From: Sapria himalayana | Lineage: Eukaryota; Streptophyta; Magnoliopsida; Malpighiales; Rafflesiaceae | Direction: 5' to 3' | Assembly: GCA_029783825.1 (NCBI GenBank) | Contig: JAREIK010002271.1 | Span: 610,017 to 674,016 of the forward strand | DNA: 64,000 nt | Shown here: one piece after another, positions 35,850 through 48,104 of the stretch | Layout of the letters: each line of letters opens with the position of its first letter | How positions within the stretch are numbered: position 1 is the first letter of the stretch | Translations under genes and position numbers: made by a program | Notes under the pieces: generated by a model | Database searches by the model: none | What the model was told of the DNA's origin: nothing | Seen by the model: only the letters and a program-made list of their open reading frames with translations

Positions 35850-38011
35850 GTCTGTAATTATAGTTATATATAATTATATAAAGATTTATTTAGATATACA
35901 AATATTTATATATAGTCATACACATATAGTTTAAAATAATGTTGTATGTTGTTATACATGTAATTATAAATATAGTACATGTGGTTATACATATAGTTAC
36001 ACATATATTTATACTCGTAGGTCTATATATTTGTTCATTTGATTTTATATATTTATACATGTAGTAGTGTATAGATATAGATATAGTAAAATATTTTTTT
36101 ATACACTACTATATACTAATATATATTAAATATAAGCTATAAATTTAATATTTAAATATAATTATGCATAAAACTTTTAAAGTTATACATATAGTAAGAT
36201 ACAATTATTTATAGTTATTTATTATTTTACATATAATACATATAGTAATATATAATTAAAAATATAGTTAATAATAAATATATTCATACAAGTAGTTATA
36301 AGTAGTTATAAATAAATATATCAACATTATAAACAAATATTTTGATTTAATTATATGAATACATATGTGTATATATAGTTACAAATATAGTTATATATAA
36401 TTATATAGACATTTATTGAGTTATACAAATATTTATATCTAGTTATACACATATAGTTTAACATAATATTGTATGTTATTATACATGTAAATATAAATAT
36501 AGTTACATGCGGTTATATATATAGTTACACATATAGTTAAACGTATATTTATACACGTAGGTCTATATATTTGTTCATTTAATTTTATATATTTATACAT
36601 ATAGTAATGTATAGGTATAGATATAGTAAAATACTTTTTTATATACTACTATATACAAATATATATTGAATATAAGCAGTAAATTTAATATATAAATATA
36701 ATTTTGCATAAAACTTTTAAAGTTATACATATAGTAAGATACAATTATTTATAGCTATATATTATTTTACATATAATATATATAGTTATAAATAGTTATA
36801 TATAATTAAACATTTAGTTATATATAGATATATTCATACAAGTAGTTATAAGTGGTTATACATAAATATATCAATGTTATAAACAAATATTTTGATTTAA
36901 TTATATGAATACATATATGTATATATAGTTACAAATATAGTTATATATAATTATATAGACATTTATTTAGTTATACAAATATTTATATATAGATATACAC
37001 ATATAGTTTAATATAATGTTGTATGTTGTTATACATGTAATTATAAATATAGTTACATGTGGTTATACATATAGTTACACATATAGTTAAACATATATTT
37101 ATACATGTAGGTCTATATATTTGTTCATTTAATTTTATATATTTATACATATAGTAAAGTATAGGAATAGTTATAGTAAAATACTTTTTTATGTACTACT
37201 ATATACAAATATATATTAAATATACGCAGTAAATTTAATATATAAATATAATTATGCATAAAACTTGTAATGTTAAACATATAGTAAGATACAATTATTT
37301 ATAGTTATATATTATTTTACATATAATATATATAGTTATAAATAGTTATATATAATTAAACATTTAGTTATATATAGATATATTTATGCAAGTAGTTTTA
37401 AGTAGTTATACATAAATATATCAGCATTATAAACAAATATTTTGATTTAATTATATGAATACATATATGTATATATAGTTACAAATATAGTTATATATAA
37501 TTATATAGACATTTATTTAGTTAATACAAATATTTATATATAGATATACACATATAGTTTAACATAATGTTGTATGTTGTTATACATGTAATTATAAATA
37601 TGGTTACATGTGGGTATACATACAGTTATACATATAGTTAAACATATATTTATATGTGTAGGTTTATATATTTGTTCATTTAATTTTATATATTTATACA
37701 TATAGTAATATATAGGTATAGATATAGTAAAATACTTTTTTATATACAACTATATACAAATATATATTAAATATAAGCTGTAAATTTAATATTTAAATAT
37801 AATTATGCATAAAACTTTTATAGTTATACATATAGTAAGATACAATTATATATAGTTATATATTATTTTACATATAATATATAAAGTTATAAATACTTAT
37901 ATATAATTAAACATATAGTTATATATCGATATATTCATATATGTAATTATAAGTAGTTATACATAAATATATACAACATTATAAACAAATGTTTTTAATT
38001 TAATTATATGA

Positions 38012-38052
<41 letters not shown>

Positions 38053-38260
38053 CAAATATAGTTATATTTAATTATATAGAGTATTACATAGTTATACAAA
38101 TATTTATATATAGTTATACACATAGTTATAAATATGTATGTCGTTAAAAATATAATTATATATGACATTTATATGGTTATACATTTAGTAAAATATAATT
38201 ATATATAGTTATATATTAGTATACATATAGTATATATTTTTTAGAAAAATAGTTATAAAG
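35850..38260. repeat. 550-bp AT-rich tandem array inside the CACTA element
   Basis: The anchor TTTGATTTAATTATATGAAT recurs at 36341, 36891, 37441 and (one change) 37994, giving periods of 550, 550 and 553 bp and about 4.4 units. Units are highly similar, far more so than the surrounding DNA. Each unit is itself built from short variations of ATATAGTTATA, so there is a repeat within the repeat. It lies directly upstream of the minus-strand gene. The same unit, inverted, appears at 63058-64000. Confidence 0.93.
38015..38048. repeat. (TA)n tract inside the CACTA array
   Basis: About 16 TA units at the junction between the fourth unit and the partial fifth. The other units have only a few TA repeats here, so this is a local expansion. 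Confidence 0.9.
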
Positions 38261-39369
38261 AATTATAAATATAGTTATACATTATTATATAGTTAAAAAT
38301 TAGTTATGTAAAGTTATAAATATAGTTATAGAAATAGTTTACTTTATTATAAATATAGTTATAAATATTTTTATATAAAATGGAATATTAAACACATGAA
38401 TCTATATAATATTTGTGAATAAAATATTTTTATAAATGTTACTTAAATATTATTATCTTTATATGTAACACTTTTATAAATAATATATAGTAAATATATC
38501 ACATTTTTATAAACATTATAAATATTCTATATTTATATAAAAAATAATATGTAATATTAATATTTACAAAATTGTATAATCATTTAATGTTACATAATTT
38601 TTATATAAAAAAATTATATAAATGGATAGTTTAATGTAAATATTGTATAGATAGTTATAAACATTAATACATATGTATAAATATTTATATATAATATTAT
38701 ATGTTTATATAAACATATCAATGTGTACTTATAATGTAATACATTTATATGTATTAAAGTATAGACATTTATACACAATGTCATATGATTATATAAATGT
38801 ATAAAAGTTTATATATACTGTTATAGGCATTTAAGATTAACATTATATAAAAGTTTGATTTAACATTAATCATTATATATATTAAAGTATAGACATTTAT
38901 TCATAATGTCATACGATTATATAAATATAAACCATTAACATTAAGAATATTCGGATGCAAATATTCTGTAATTGAAATCTAAATCAATAAAACCTTAAAA
39001 ATCAAAATGGTAGAAGAACAAAGATTCAGCTGAAAAATTATAGTTTAATTAATTGTGTCGAGTCAAAATCATGTTAGGTTAAATGAAATTGAAGTAAAAA
39101 TGAAGAAATTCGGAGGAGAAATAAAAAAACCTAATACCTGGATATACTGAAAAAAAAGAAAATTTGATTATCTATATATAATTCAAAGGGATGGAGATAT
39201 GTATAAGTATTTTAAAGGAGAAGAACAAAGAAAACTTACCTAGATTCAGAAGAATAGGAAAAATTTTATCGAATTTATGCTTGTAGTCGTCTCTGCTTCG
39301 AAAAATGATGGAGTTTTGAATGAATGTAGGTGTAATGTCAGCAAATGAATTTTAAATCATAAAATTAAA
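38261..39369. other. AT-rich interior of the CACTA element
   Basis: AT-rich DNA with ATATGTATAAA-type words that decay away from the tandem array. At 39000-39320 composition becomes more balanced with short minus-strand open stretches, possibly a 5' leader or lost first exon of the transposase gene. No domain is recognisable. Confidence 0.5.
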
Positions 39370-40420
39370 ACTATGTTTTACCGACCAAATCTATGGTCGG
39401 TAAAAGGTCGGTAAGAATAAAGTTATAAGTATTTGGAAGTTCACTTTACCGACCAATTTAAAAGTAATATATTTTTGGTCGATAAATGGTCGGTAATTTA
39501 TCAGCAATTTCTATTCGCTAATTTCATCCTAATTTATAAACCAATTTACCGGCCATTTTTAATGGTTATATATTTTTGATCATTAAATACTCGGTAATTT
39601 GTTGATAATTTCTACCGGCCATTTTTAAATAAATATATTAAATAACCACTTTACTGGCCATTTTTAATGGTTATATATTTTTGATCATTAAATGCTCGGT
39701 AATTTGTTGATAATTTCTATTCGCTAATTCCATCCTAATTTACAGGCCAATTTCCGACCAAAAATATTTGGTCGGTAGGTATTATTGATATTTGGTCGTG
39801 AAATGGTCAGTAATTACTGACCTAAATATTCGGTCAGAAGTTTGGTCTGTAATTACGATATTATAATTATATATTTTTGGTCGTTAATTGGTTTAGTAAA
39901 CTTTCAGCAATGTATTTTGCTAATTCCCTCCTAATTTATAAACCATATTTCCGACCAAATATATTTTGGTTAATAATATATGATCAATAATTGGTCGGAA
40001 GTTATGTTGGAAATACATTTTTTTCGATGTCCCTTTTTGGATCTATAAATTAGTCATGAATTGGGCAGTATTTACTAACATATATATTTGGTCGATAAAT
40101 GGTCGGTAAGTATGAAGTTATAAATAATATGAAAATCCATGGTATCGACCAATTTTAATGGTAATATATTTGTGGTCATTAAATAGTCGGTAATATATTA
40201 GATAACCACTTTACAGATTGATTTCTTACCAAAAACATTTGTTCGATAATTATGGTCGGTCTTTGGTAGGTAAATATGATCAGTCTTTGGTCAGAAATTT
40301 GGTCGGAAATTCTTTTTTTCAATACCCTTTTTTGGTCGCTAAATGGTCATGATTTGTACAATTACCGACCAAATTTTTAGGTTGGTAATTTGGTCGGTAT
40401 TTTCATAATTTTTAGTAGTG
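39370..40420. repeat. CACTA subterminal repeats, right
   Basis: Repeated GGTCGGTAA, GACCAAAT and TTGGTCG words in both orientations, ending at the CACTA terminus. A segment of about 70-90 bp (TTTTAATGGTTATATATTTTTGATCATTAAAT type) is duplicated at about 39560 and 39660, so the right side also holds a local direct repeat. Confidence 0.88.
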
Positions 40421-41059
40421 CGTGCCGAGCACGTCATGGTATAGAAACCATGTTGTGCCTGCCATGGCATGCCTTGAGAAGTGCCGACCTGGTATGGCAT
40501 GCTAGCCTGGCTTGTACCTAGTTTGGGTCGGGTGATGCTTGGACGTACTGGGTTGGGCCTAAGTTTGGCCGGGTCAGATTGGGTCGAGTTGTTTCGGCCC
40601 ATTAGAAATCAGCTCATTCCAAACATCAATTTTAAATTTTAATACTAAAATTAAATTAAATACATAATTAATTAATTAATTAAAATAATAAAATAATTCA
40701 CAACTAAAAACTAACAACTCATAGTCACACCTAAAAATATGTAAAAATTACAAGATAACAAAGCAATACCAAGATTAAATCACTAAAAGATAAAAACAAT
40801 ATATCAAAGATAAACTCATAAATATAAAATATGAATCCAATCTTATAAGCAAGTGTCTAAATTAACAAAGAACATAATAATAAAAGAAGCAAGCTCAAGC
40901 CTCAAAGTCAAATGATATAAATAAATAAACAAAGATAATCCAAAAATGATAAATGATAAATCTAATTAGTGTATGATCAATGATGGTATCAATATCACTA
41001 GTAGTAGGCCATATGCAATACAATAGGCTCAGCTCAAAGTCTCAATCTCATCTTAGTTG

Positions 41060-43050
41060 TCAATCGTCATCAAAGTCACATGAATCATCATCACCATTAG
41101 TAGCCACCTTCACTGCTCTTCCTGTAATTGCAACATGATTCTGGATGTCCAAGCTCGAATCCTTCCATTCCTTCATGCATGCTAATATCTCAATAATATC
41201 TGGCCTTAATTTTGATTTCCTATCTAAAAGCATATTTATTGCAATATAAAAAGTAGACTCCAATACTATGCACGACATAGGAGGAGTCAGTTGATCCCAT
41301 TTCATCTTAGACAACATGGGATAGGTAGACTCATATGATTTCCACCACTATAAAATATCATGGTTCTTATTATCAGTATGTGATAGGATCGAGCAGTAAT
41401 CAGTATCTAAGTACCGAGATAACTTAATCCTATTTGATGGTCCACCCAATCATTTCCCCATTGCTAACTAAATGGAGAAGTCATCATCTCCAAATATGGT
41501 CTCCATGTACATACTTGGAGCCTCACTATTACTACCACCAAACCCTAATATCGTAGTATATAAATAGCTTAGTCAACTTCTCATGAATAAACCCTCCAGG
41601 TCAGTCTTCCTGGTTCATGCATGAGGATATGTATGTCAAAATATTCTTTACCTATTCTACATAAACCTTATGGTTCATGCAGACAGCTAGACAATAAAGA
41701 GATGTGGTGATGAACCGGTACTTTAAGTACTTGGTTTCCATCTCTAAAATCATATCGCTAAAAGTTGGGTTATCTCTAAACTTTCTAAACATGTTACTGA
41801 TATTGCATATGCACCTGAGTGCAAAGCAAGTGGTGAGAATATAAACTGATGAACACATGTTCATAATATCATAAAAAATCTTCAAGAATTTCATAAATGA
41901 AATTCATGTAGCCTAGTCAGTATCGTCAATAATATGTTCATCACTCTTACTATTGATATAGTTGCATATCAAGTGTTCGTATATAACACGTGACTCCAAC
42001 ATCCAGCATGTGTAATTCTAATGGTTTCTCACATCCGATTCGAATTTCTTTTTATTTAGACCCGTAGACAAATAGATACTGCCAAACTTCTATTATCTGT
42101 GAGGCATATGAAAAAATTTTAGTGAGTTACGTATATTTTCTAAAGCGGGGGAAACAACATTCATCCCCACTAGTATAATAAGGTTAATGACATGACACAT
42201 ATATCAGACATAAAAAATCTCTCTTAATGATCCATCTCTAATAGTCCTAACAAACATGTTAATGATTACTCCATTATTAAATACATTATTGAATGTGATA
42301 GTATATATTTTATTTTAAATATCATATTCTTTAATGATTCTCATCATACACTCATAAAAGGCCAGACCATCATGATGATGGAGAATCTCTAAGAATCCTA
42401 ATATTTTCTTTATTTAGTGTACATTTTGAATCTACATAGTGGGAGGTGAGGCATGCATAAGATCCATTATCGTGACTAGTCCAAATATCAGACATCATAG
42501 ATACCACTCCACTATATGCCCTAAATTCATTAATTAGTATTTCTTTTTCTAAGTTATAGTATTTTAGTATGTCATTCCTAGATGTGGACCTAGGAATCCT
42601 ATGATATACAGGTTGAAAATAAGTCTGCATGATATTGACCTATCACCGAGTTGTGTTATATAAAGACACATCGTGGTGATCAGTTTGGCCATGCCTTCCC
42701 TATCTAACTCGTTGTGTTATATGAAGGGGGTTAACATTGAGGCTGAATTGGATCCAACCTCAAAGAACCCATCACCGAGTTGTGTTTGCCTAGGATCTAA
42801 TGCACCATATTTTTTGGTGCATTATTCGACATGCCTCTTAAAGTACCTAATCTCACACGAACTCTTACAAGTAAATATTTTTTTATAATATTTGCATTGT
42901 ACTAATTCTTCATCGGTACCCCTAATATTTATGTTGTATTATATTAAAGTGAGTCCAAACTATTAACTTTCTTCTAGTTCTTTATTTTAGATGTTTGGTT
43001 TTGGGTCAAGACGACCGGAAAAAATAAAGTTTTGGCAGTCTCTGACCTTT
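41060..43050 (-). pseudogene. hAT transposase (BED finger type), broken
   Basis: Minus-strand order: a BED-finger remnant (about 42900-42770; CKYY..I.T.KSSC and a KYGALDP-like tail), then at 42630-42370 MQTYFQPVYHRIPRS, NDILKYYNLEKEI and VVSMMSDIWTSHD..SYACL (the last matching the D-x-W-x-S block that carries the first catalytic Asp region). A middle part at 41894-41652 includes FALRCICNISNMFRKF. The dimerisation domain follows at 41317-41060 (MLSKMKWDQLTPP, ESTFYIA, LDRKSKLRPDIIEILACMKEW). This is the best preserved hAT coding sequence in the window, but stops and frameshifts separate the blocks. No intact D-D-E core can be assembled. Confidence 0.85.
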
Positions 43051-43497
43051 TCTTAAGGTTATAGTTATCCATATTAAAATTTTTAATGTTTACTTTTAAA
43101 TTAATTTTATTATCATCATTAAAATTAGTATTTATCATTTTAATTTTTTATTAGTTTTTTATTAATATTGTTATTAATTTTTTTTTAAAATTATATATTA
43201 ATTAATATTAATTAAAATAAAATTAAAGTCTAAAAGTTTTAACTTTTAGCTAAAATTAAAATAAAAAAAACTTAGCTAAACAAATTTTAAAAATTAATAC
43301 TCGTAATACATAAAATCTCATTTGCTTTATGATGTCAACACCATAATCGATAGGTCACACTCCGCACCCGAGCCCCAAAAGTTTAAACCAAAATGAGAGA
43401 TAGAGAGAGAGAGAGAGAGAGAGAAAAGATGAGAGCCAAGAAGAGATGTATAGATAAAATGAGAGAGTGTGTGTGTGATAAGATATAAATTATGGAT

Positions 43498-43516
43498 GGG
43501 GGGGGGGGGGGGGGGG
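43498..43516 (+). repeat. Uninterrupted run of 19 G
   Basis: A pure G run in AT-rich DNA, just after a GA tract (43395-43424) and a short GT run (about 43466-43478), upstream of the minus-strand transposase. Its exact length in the chromosome may differ because homopolymers are prone to sequencing error. Confidence 0.85.
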
Positions 43517-43979
43517 TAATATATAGTTTTTTAGAAAGTTAAAAAAAAATTAATTTTTTGAATGTTTTTAAATTCATTTTAGGGGCAAAATCCATAGAGC
43601 CGTTGGATTCTGCCTCCTAGCCTTTGAGGTTGAAATCTAACGGCTAAAAAAATATGTTTTTTTTATTTTTTTTATACTGTTGCGTCGGTTTGACTGTCAA
43701 ACAGACCCAACAGTTATAGTTTCTAGAAGTTTTGGCTTCTAGAACCTGTAGAATGCTGGTCAAGTCGGGAGCATCGGGTTCGGGACCATTGGGTCATCTG
43801 GCTCGGGTCTCGGAAGATGGGAAGTTGGGGGGGCACAGATTGGGTCGTGCCAAAAAATGATGCCTTTGGGCCAAGGTGCCAGGCCATGCCTACCCCGACA
43901 TGAGGCATAGGTTATTTCGGCACGACAGGATATGAGCCGGGCATGGGATGCTGACCCATTTGATACCTCCAGGTAGTTA

Positions 43980-44280
43980 CCATGACTTTGTTTATTATTT
44001 TAGAGAAAATAAAAAGAAGATGAGAGATTTTTATTAAAATTTATTTATCTTTCACATTTATACTAGTCAACCTTACATTACAATAAGTAAGAAGTTACAT
44101 ATTTTGAAAGAATATAGCAACTTAAGGTCGTGACTCTAAAAAATTATCATGACTCAAGTATGCATATTAATTTTTTTGTAATACAAAGTCATAACTCTAT
44201 GAAATGACCAACCATGATTTCATGTCTTTCTCATCTTGTCATCCATAAAGGGTCATGCGTCATGGTACTAAGACAAATGC
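43980..44280 (-). mobile_element. Athila-like LTR, second copy, segment 3 of 3
   Basis: It continues after the second hAT element with AAGAAGATGAGAGATTT, matching AAGAAGATTGAGAGATTT at 17487 in the uninterrupted copy, and carries the GTCGTGACTCT and AAGTCATAACTCT words of the LTR's inner repeat. Similarity fades at about 44280. Confidence 0.75.
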
Positions 44281-44284
44281 CAGG

Positions 44285-44754
44285 TCATGGTAGATTGTGC
44301 TAATTTTGTGGGTAGCACAAACATAGGCACCATCCACCGGCCACTACTACTAATACCACACTCTGATGACCGGTCACCAAAAAATAAAAAAATATATAAA
44401 ATAAATAAAATAAAGAAAAAAAACTAATTATATTTACAATAATAATTAACACACATCAGATATAATGTTAATAAAATCATATATATAATTAAAAGACTAC
44501 AAATGTATAAATAAATTATAACTATTACACTATACGTGTAGTAAAAAAACTAATAAAAATTTTATTTCAAACCAAGGTCCAAGAGCCAAATATTAAATGA
44601 AAATAATAAACAACAATTATTAATAATAACAAAAAAATACAATCATAAATCATACCAAAATGATAATTATAAAATAAATACATTAACAAATAATAATCAA
44701 TCTCAATGCCAATCAGTATATGTATGTAAATCATCATCATTATGTAAGTATCTA
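44285..44754 (-). mobile_element. hAT-family fragment, subterminal part
   Basis: The right part is collinear with 28640-28830 in the hAT at 28168: CAATCTCAATGCCAATCAGT versus CAATCCCAATACTAATTGGT, then ATCATCATTATG.AAG.ATCT. A CATGCC-like GC zone lies at 44265-44370. It ends abruptly at the LINE 3' end at 44755. No continuation was found on the far side of the LINE. Confidence 0.6.
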
Positions 44755-47700
44755 GTTTTTTTGATAAGAAATAACATTAATAATCAAAATTCTCTACAAT
44801 TTAGAGTTCTAAACTATTATTATCAGCTTTGAATACAATATAAATATTTGTTCTGATCTTTTAAAGTATTGCATCTAAATTTTGAGACTTTCCTTCATGT
44901 CATCTTCTATTTCTTTCATTCTTTATGTATTATAAGGCTATAGTAGATGTAGCTTTCTAAACTCTATTCAGTGGCAAGTTGGTTGCATAATGTGTTTTTG
45001 AAATTCCAAGTCTAGCAAGAATTAACTTTATCTGGTATAAAATTCTGGTCCAGCTTCTCAAACATTTCCAAATCTCTTCAAAAATTCACATTCGAAGAAA
45101 ATATGATTGAAATATTCTATGCTTGTGTAGAATTTACAATCCAGATTCTTTGGTGTTGCAAACAGCATGTATTTAGCTCTGAATTTTCCCTTCTTAGCTA
45201 TTCATAAAAAGACAGCATGCTTGGGAAAGTGGTTTGGGAACCAAATGCATGAAATCCATTTCTTTTCTATTTTTTTTGTTATTTCCAACCAAGAAATTAT
45301 AAGCACTAGATACAAATCTGCCATCTTCAGCCCAATTAGAGATTACTTCTTTAGCTTTATCAATATTTCTAGCTTTATCTACTAGAGTATCCCTAATAGA
45401 TAGTAAGGATTTCCAAAAAGAAAGATTCTCTTTGGCTATTTGAACATCCCAAATATTCTAGGAGTTTAAATAGAAGTGATGGACTCATTTGATCTAGAGA
45501 AAATCCTCATTGTTAATTCTCCATATAGTTTTAACAAAAGAAAATTTATTCCCAAAGGTTAAATTTAGGATACCCAGCTCACCATTAGAGATGGGATTGC
45601 ATACATTGGCCTAAGAAGCTTTTAGCCTGAATCTCCTGGTTATAGGCCAACCCCATAAAAATCTTCTACAAGTGGATTCAATTGCATTTATAATGGATGA
45701 AGCCAATAAGAAGACTGAGAACTAGTATCCTTCGATGCCTTGGATTACTGTGCATAAAAGTTCAAGCCTATCCATAATGGAAAGAAATTTTCTTGCCCTT
45801 AGGTGAATGGAAGAATTTATCTTCCTCAATAATATCATAAATTGAAAAGTGAGCAGCCTGGAGACTGATACTGGCACACCTATAACCATAAAGGGGAGAG
45901 AGCCCTCACAAAACTAGTGCATGTTAATAGTCCTTCTTTGAGCTTAGGATCAACTCCTCTAAAGAAGATGTTCGATTTGGAGGGGTTAATATTTAAGCCT
46001 AAAGCCACCATGAATTCCTTTAACATATTCATGATATTCTACACTAAGGAGGAATCCCCTTCAAAAAACATAATAAGGTTGTCGGCATACATAAGATAAG
46101 AGATTCTAAGCACATCACATCCTAGATGATAGGAGAAATGCTTCAATTCCATTGCATAGGATAGTTGCCTAAATAGATATTCCTTACGTAGTGTAAATCG
46201 ATAGGGAGATAGGGGGTTTACTTGTCTCAATCCTCTTTTTCCCTTAAAGAAACAATGTAATTGGCCAATAATGGAAATTGAGAAGGAAGATGTGGAGATG
46301 CATTCATGGATTATAATTATATCAATGAATTTTTGAGAAAACTTTTAAGTCTTCATGACTTAATTTAGATATCCCCAATCAACCATGTCAAAGGCTTTTT
46401 GGAGATCAATTTTTGGAAGCATCTTGAGGATATTCCTTTCCTTGCATACCTCCTTATTAAGCTTTGTGGCAAGACAAAATTGTCTTAAATAAGGTGCCCT
46501 TTTATATATGCACCATGGGTAAATTTAACAATATTCCCTAATACATCTTTCAAAATTAGAGGTGATTAGTTTAGAGAATAGTTTATAAATCACGTTACAG
46601 CAAGCAATTGGCCTAAAATCCTTCATAGTGGAGGCATGAGAGGATTTTAGTTATGTATGTGTGATTTATTTGTTTTAACATCATTCTGTAATGGAAGAAA
46701 CTCTAGATAGTTTTAATAATGTCTTTCCCAATAATACTTCATGAGCTCATAAAAAGCAGTATAACTATCTGGTTCGAGTGATTTAGTACTCAGAGTAGTA
46801 TTCTCTTCGACAGTAAAATTTAGAGATAGTTTTTATCTCTTTGATAGTATAATTTAGAGATAGTGAGGCATGGTCTTCCTCATTTAGTATTATCCTTTTA
46901 GCTATGTGTTCATTACAAATTCTGAATCTATCTTTGGAAAACCCCATTATATCTTTAAAATATTTAACAAAGGTTTCAGCAACCTCACCTTGCGAGGTGG
47001 TGAAGCTAGCATCATCCTTTGTTACCGATATTATTTTGCTCCTTTGTAGTTTTGCATTTTTCAATGTATGGAAGAATTTCACGTACCTATCCCCTTGCTT
47101 AATATACCATATCTTATAGCCTTCTGTCAAAGAAAAAATAATTCATGTTCTTGAAATTTCCTCAATTTAACCATATGGTCCTTTTTTTTATCTTTATGTG
47201 CTTGAGTAAAAGTTTGTAATATTCTTTTCTGGAGCTCGATGTGAGAATTCCTAGCGATAGAGACCCTAACACTAATATGATCAAAATGTTTCTCATTTAG
47301 CTTCTTTAATGGGTCTTTAAAGAGTTTCAGTTTTGCAACTAGTTGAAACATTAATGACCCATTAATGTTTTTATTCCATACAATAGTTAGTGTAGGGAGG
47401 AACTTCGTATGCATCAACCACATATTACAGAATTTGAATGACACTCTTCTTTCATGATTATTTGTGCTAGTAGTCATGATCATTAAACAATGATCTGAAA
47501 ATATATCAGGCGGCATAAATTGTACATGACTATACAAACTTATGCTTGCCCATTCGTGATTTGTCATCACTCTATCTAGCTTACTGGCTGTGTGCCCATT
47601 TGTCCAAATAAACAAATTACCTGATGAAGGGAGATCCTCTAGGCTAAGAGTAGAACAACATTCCACAAATCATGACTTTCATAATTTGATAGTTTTTCTC

Positions 47701-48100
47701 CCCACCTTATCAAGGCTAGATAATAGGGAGTTGAAATCATCCATGACTACCCAAGGTAAAGATTCAGAAGAGCCCTTTATAATTAAATTCTCCCATAAAG
47801 GACGTCTACTAACTATGGACTTCATCCCATATACCACAGATAGTCTAAAACCGACTCTTCTTTCTTTGTCGAATGCCCTCAAGTATATATGTTATGTAGT
47901 GATAGATAGAGAGGACATTTCAGTAGTAGTCTTATTCCACAACATCATAATTCTTCCATTCAAGTGAGTAGAGAAATTATTCAAAGAGTCAAACTCTTTG
48001 AACTTCATTTTCATTAGCTAGGATAACTTTTTTGAATTGAGTTTTGCCTCGATGATGGCAAAAAAAATCAAATTGGTAGACTTCAAGTAACCCTAGAACT
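44755..48100 (-). mobile_element. 5'-truncated L1-type LINE
   Basis: The 3' end is marked by a short A tail (seven T on the plus strand at 44755-44761). Coding blocks run on the minus strand from an incomplete endonuclease to the terminal zinc-binding domain, the layout of plant L1 ORF2. ORF1 is missing. The 5' limit is set at about 48100, where plus-strand Gypsy gag sequence begins. No target-site duplication could be confirmed. Confidence 0.82.
45100..48095 (-). pseudogene. LINE ORF2: endonuclease, reverse transcriptase and zinc-binding domain, broken
   Basis: Endonuclease part: STHLNGRIMMLWN (about 47980), PWVVMDDFNSLLSSLDKVGR (about 47750-47690), LPSSGNLFIWTNG, SKLDRVMTNHEWAS and PPDIFSDHCLMI (47640-47480), the last holding the catalytic S-D-H. 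Reverse transcriptase: WYIKQGDRYVKFFH (about 47090), a PEKAFD..W region lost in 46400-46300, and ISYLMYADNLIMF (about 46100), where the Y-A-D-D catalytic box reads Y-A-D-N. A remnant of the C-terminal RVT zinc-binding domain (FEEIWKCLRSW, ATNLPLNRV) lies at about 45160-44960. The protein nicks DNA and copies LINE RNA at the nick. The altered catalytic box and several frameshifts mean it is dead. Confidence 0.85.
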
Positions 48101-48104
48101 TTGT

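Larger units (their letters stand above)
32864..40420 (-). mobile_element. CACTA (En/Spm-type) transposon
   Basis: It begins CACTACTAAAATTCAC and ends AATTTTTAGTAGTG, a terminal inverted repeat of about 14 bp starting with CACTA. Adjacent 3-bp flanks are CAT (32861-32863) and CGT (40421-40423), a target duplication with one difference. It inserted into the left subterminal zone of the hAT element. Both ends have dense subterminal repeats of GGTCGGTAA / CCGACCAAA. Inside are a minus-strand Transposase_24-type gene (33890-35718) and a long AT-rich tandem array (35850-38260). I see no catalytic TNPD-type (Transposase_21) gene, so the copy is non-autonomous. Confidence 0.93.
32795..43971 (-). mobile_element. 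hAT element containing a nested CACTA element
   Basis: The flanking 8-bp duplication GGTAGTTA is exact (32787-32794 and 43972-43979). Ends are TAGTGTCAAATGGGCTG (one base shorter than consensus) and, inward from the right, TGGAGGTATCAAATGGGTC. Without the CACTA insertion the element is about 3.6 kb, similar to its relatives. Subterminal zones show the same CATGCC and GGCACG clusters. Transposase is on the minus strand at about 41060-43050. The flanking LTR is continuous across it relative to 17440-17600. Confidence 0.93.

Noticed and set aside
37534..37749. Tyr/Ile-rich minus-strand frame
   Set aside because: It is inside one unit of the 550-bp AT array; the other units do not keep it open.
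35850..38260. Possible CRISPR-like or centromeric array
   Set aside because: The unit is 550 bp with no spacer structure, and the array is confined to the interior of one CACTA element with few units.
44755..48100. Target-site duplication for the LINE (GTAAGTATCTAG versus AAGTAACCCTAG near 48087)
   Set aside because: Too few matches, and the hAT sequence left of the LINE does not resume on its right.
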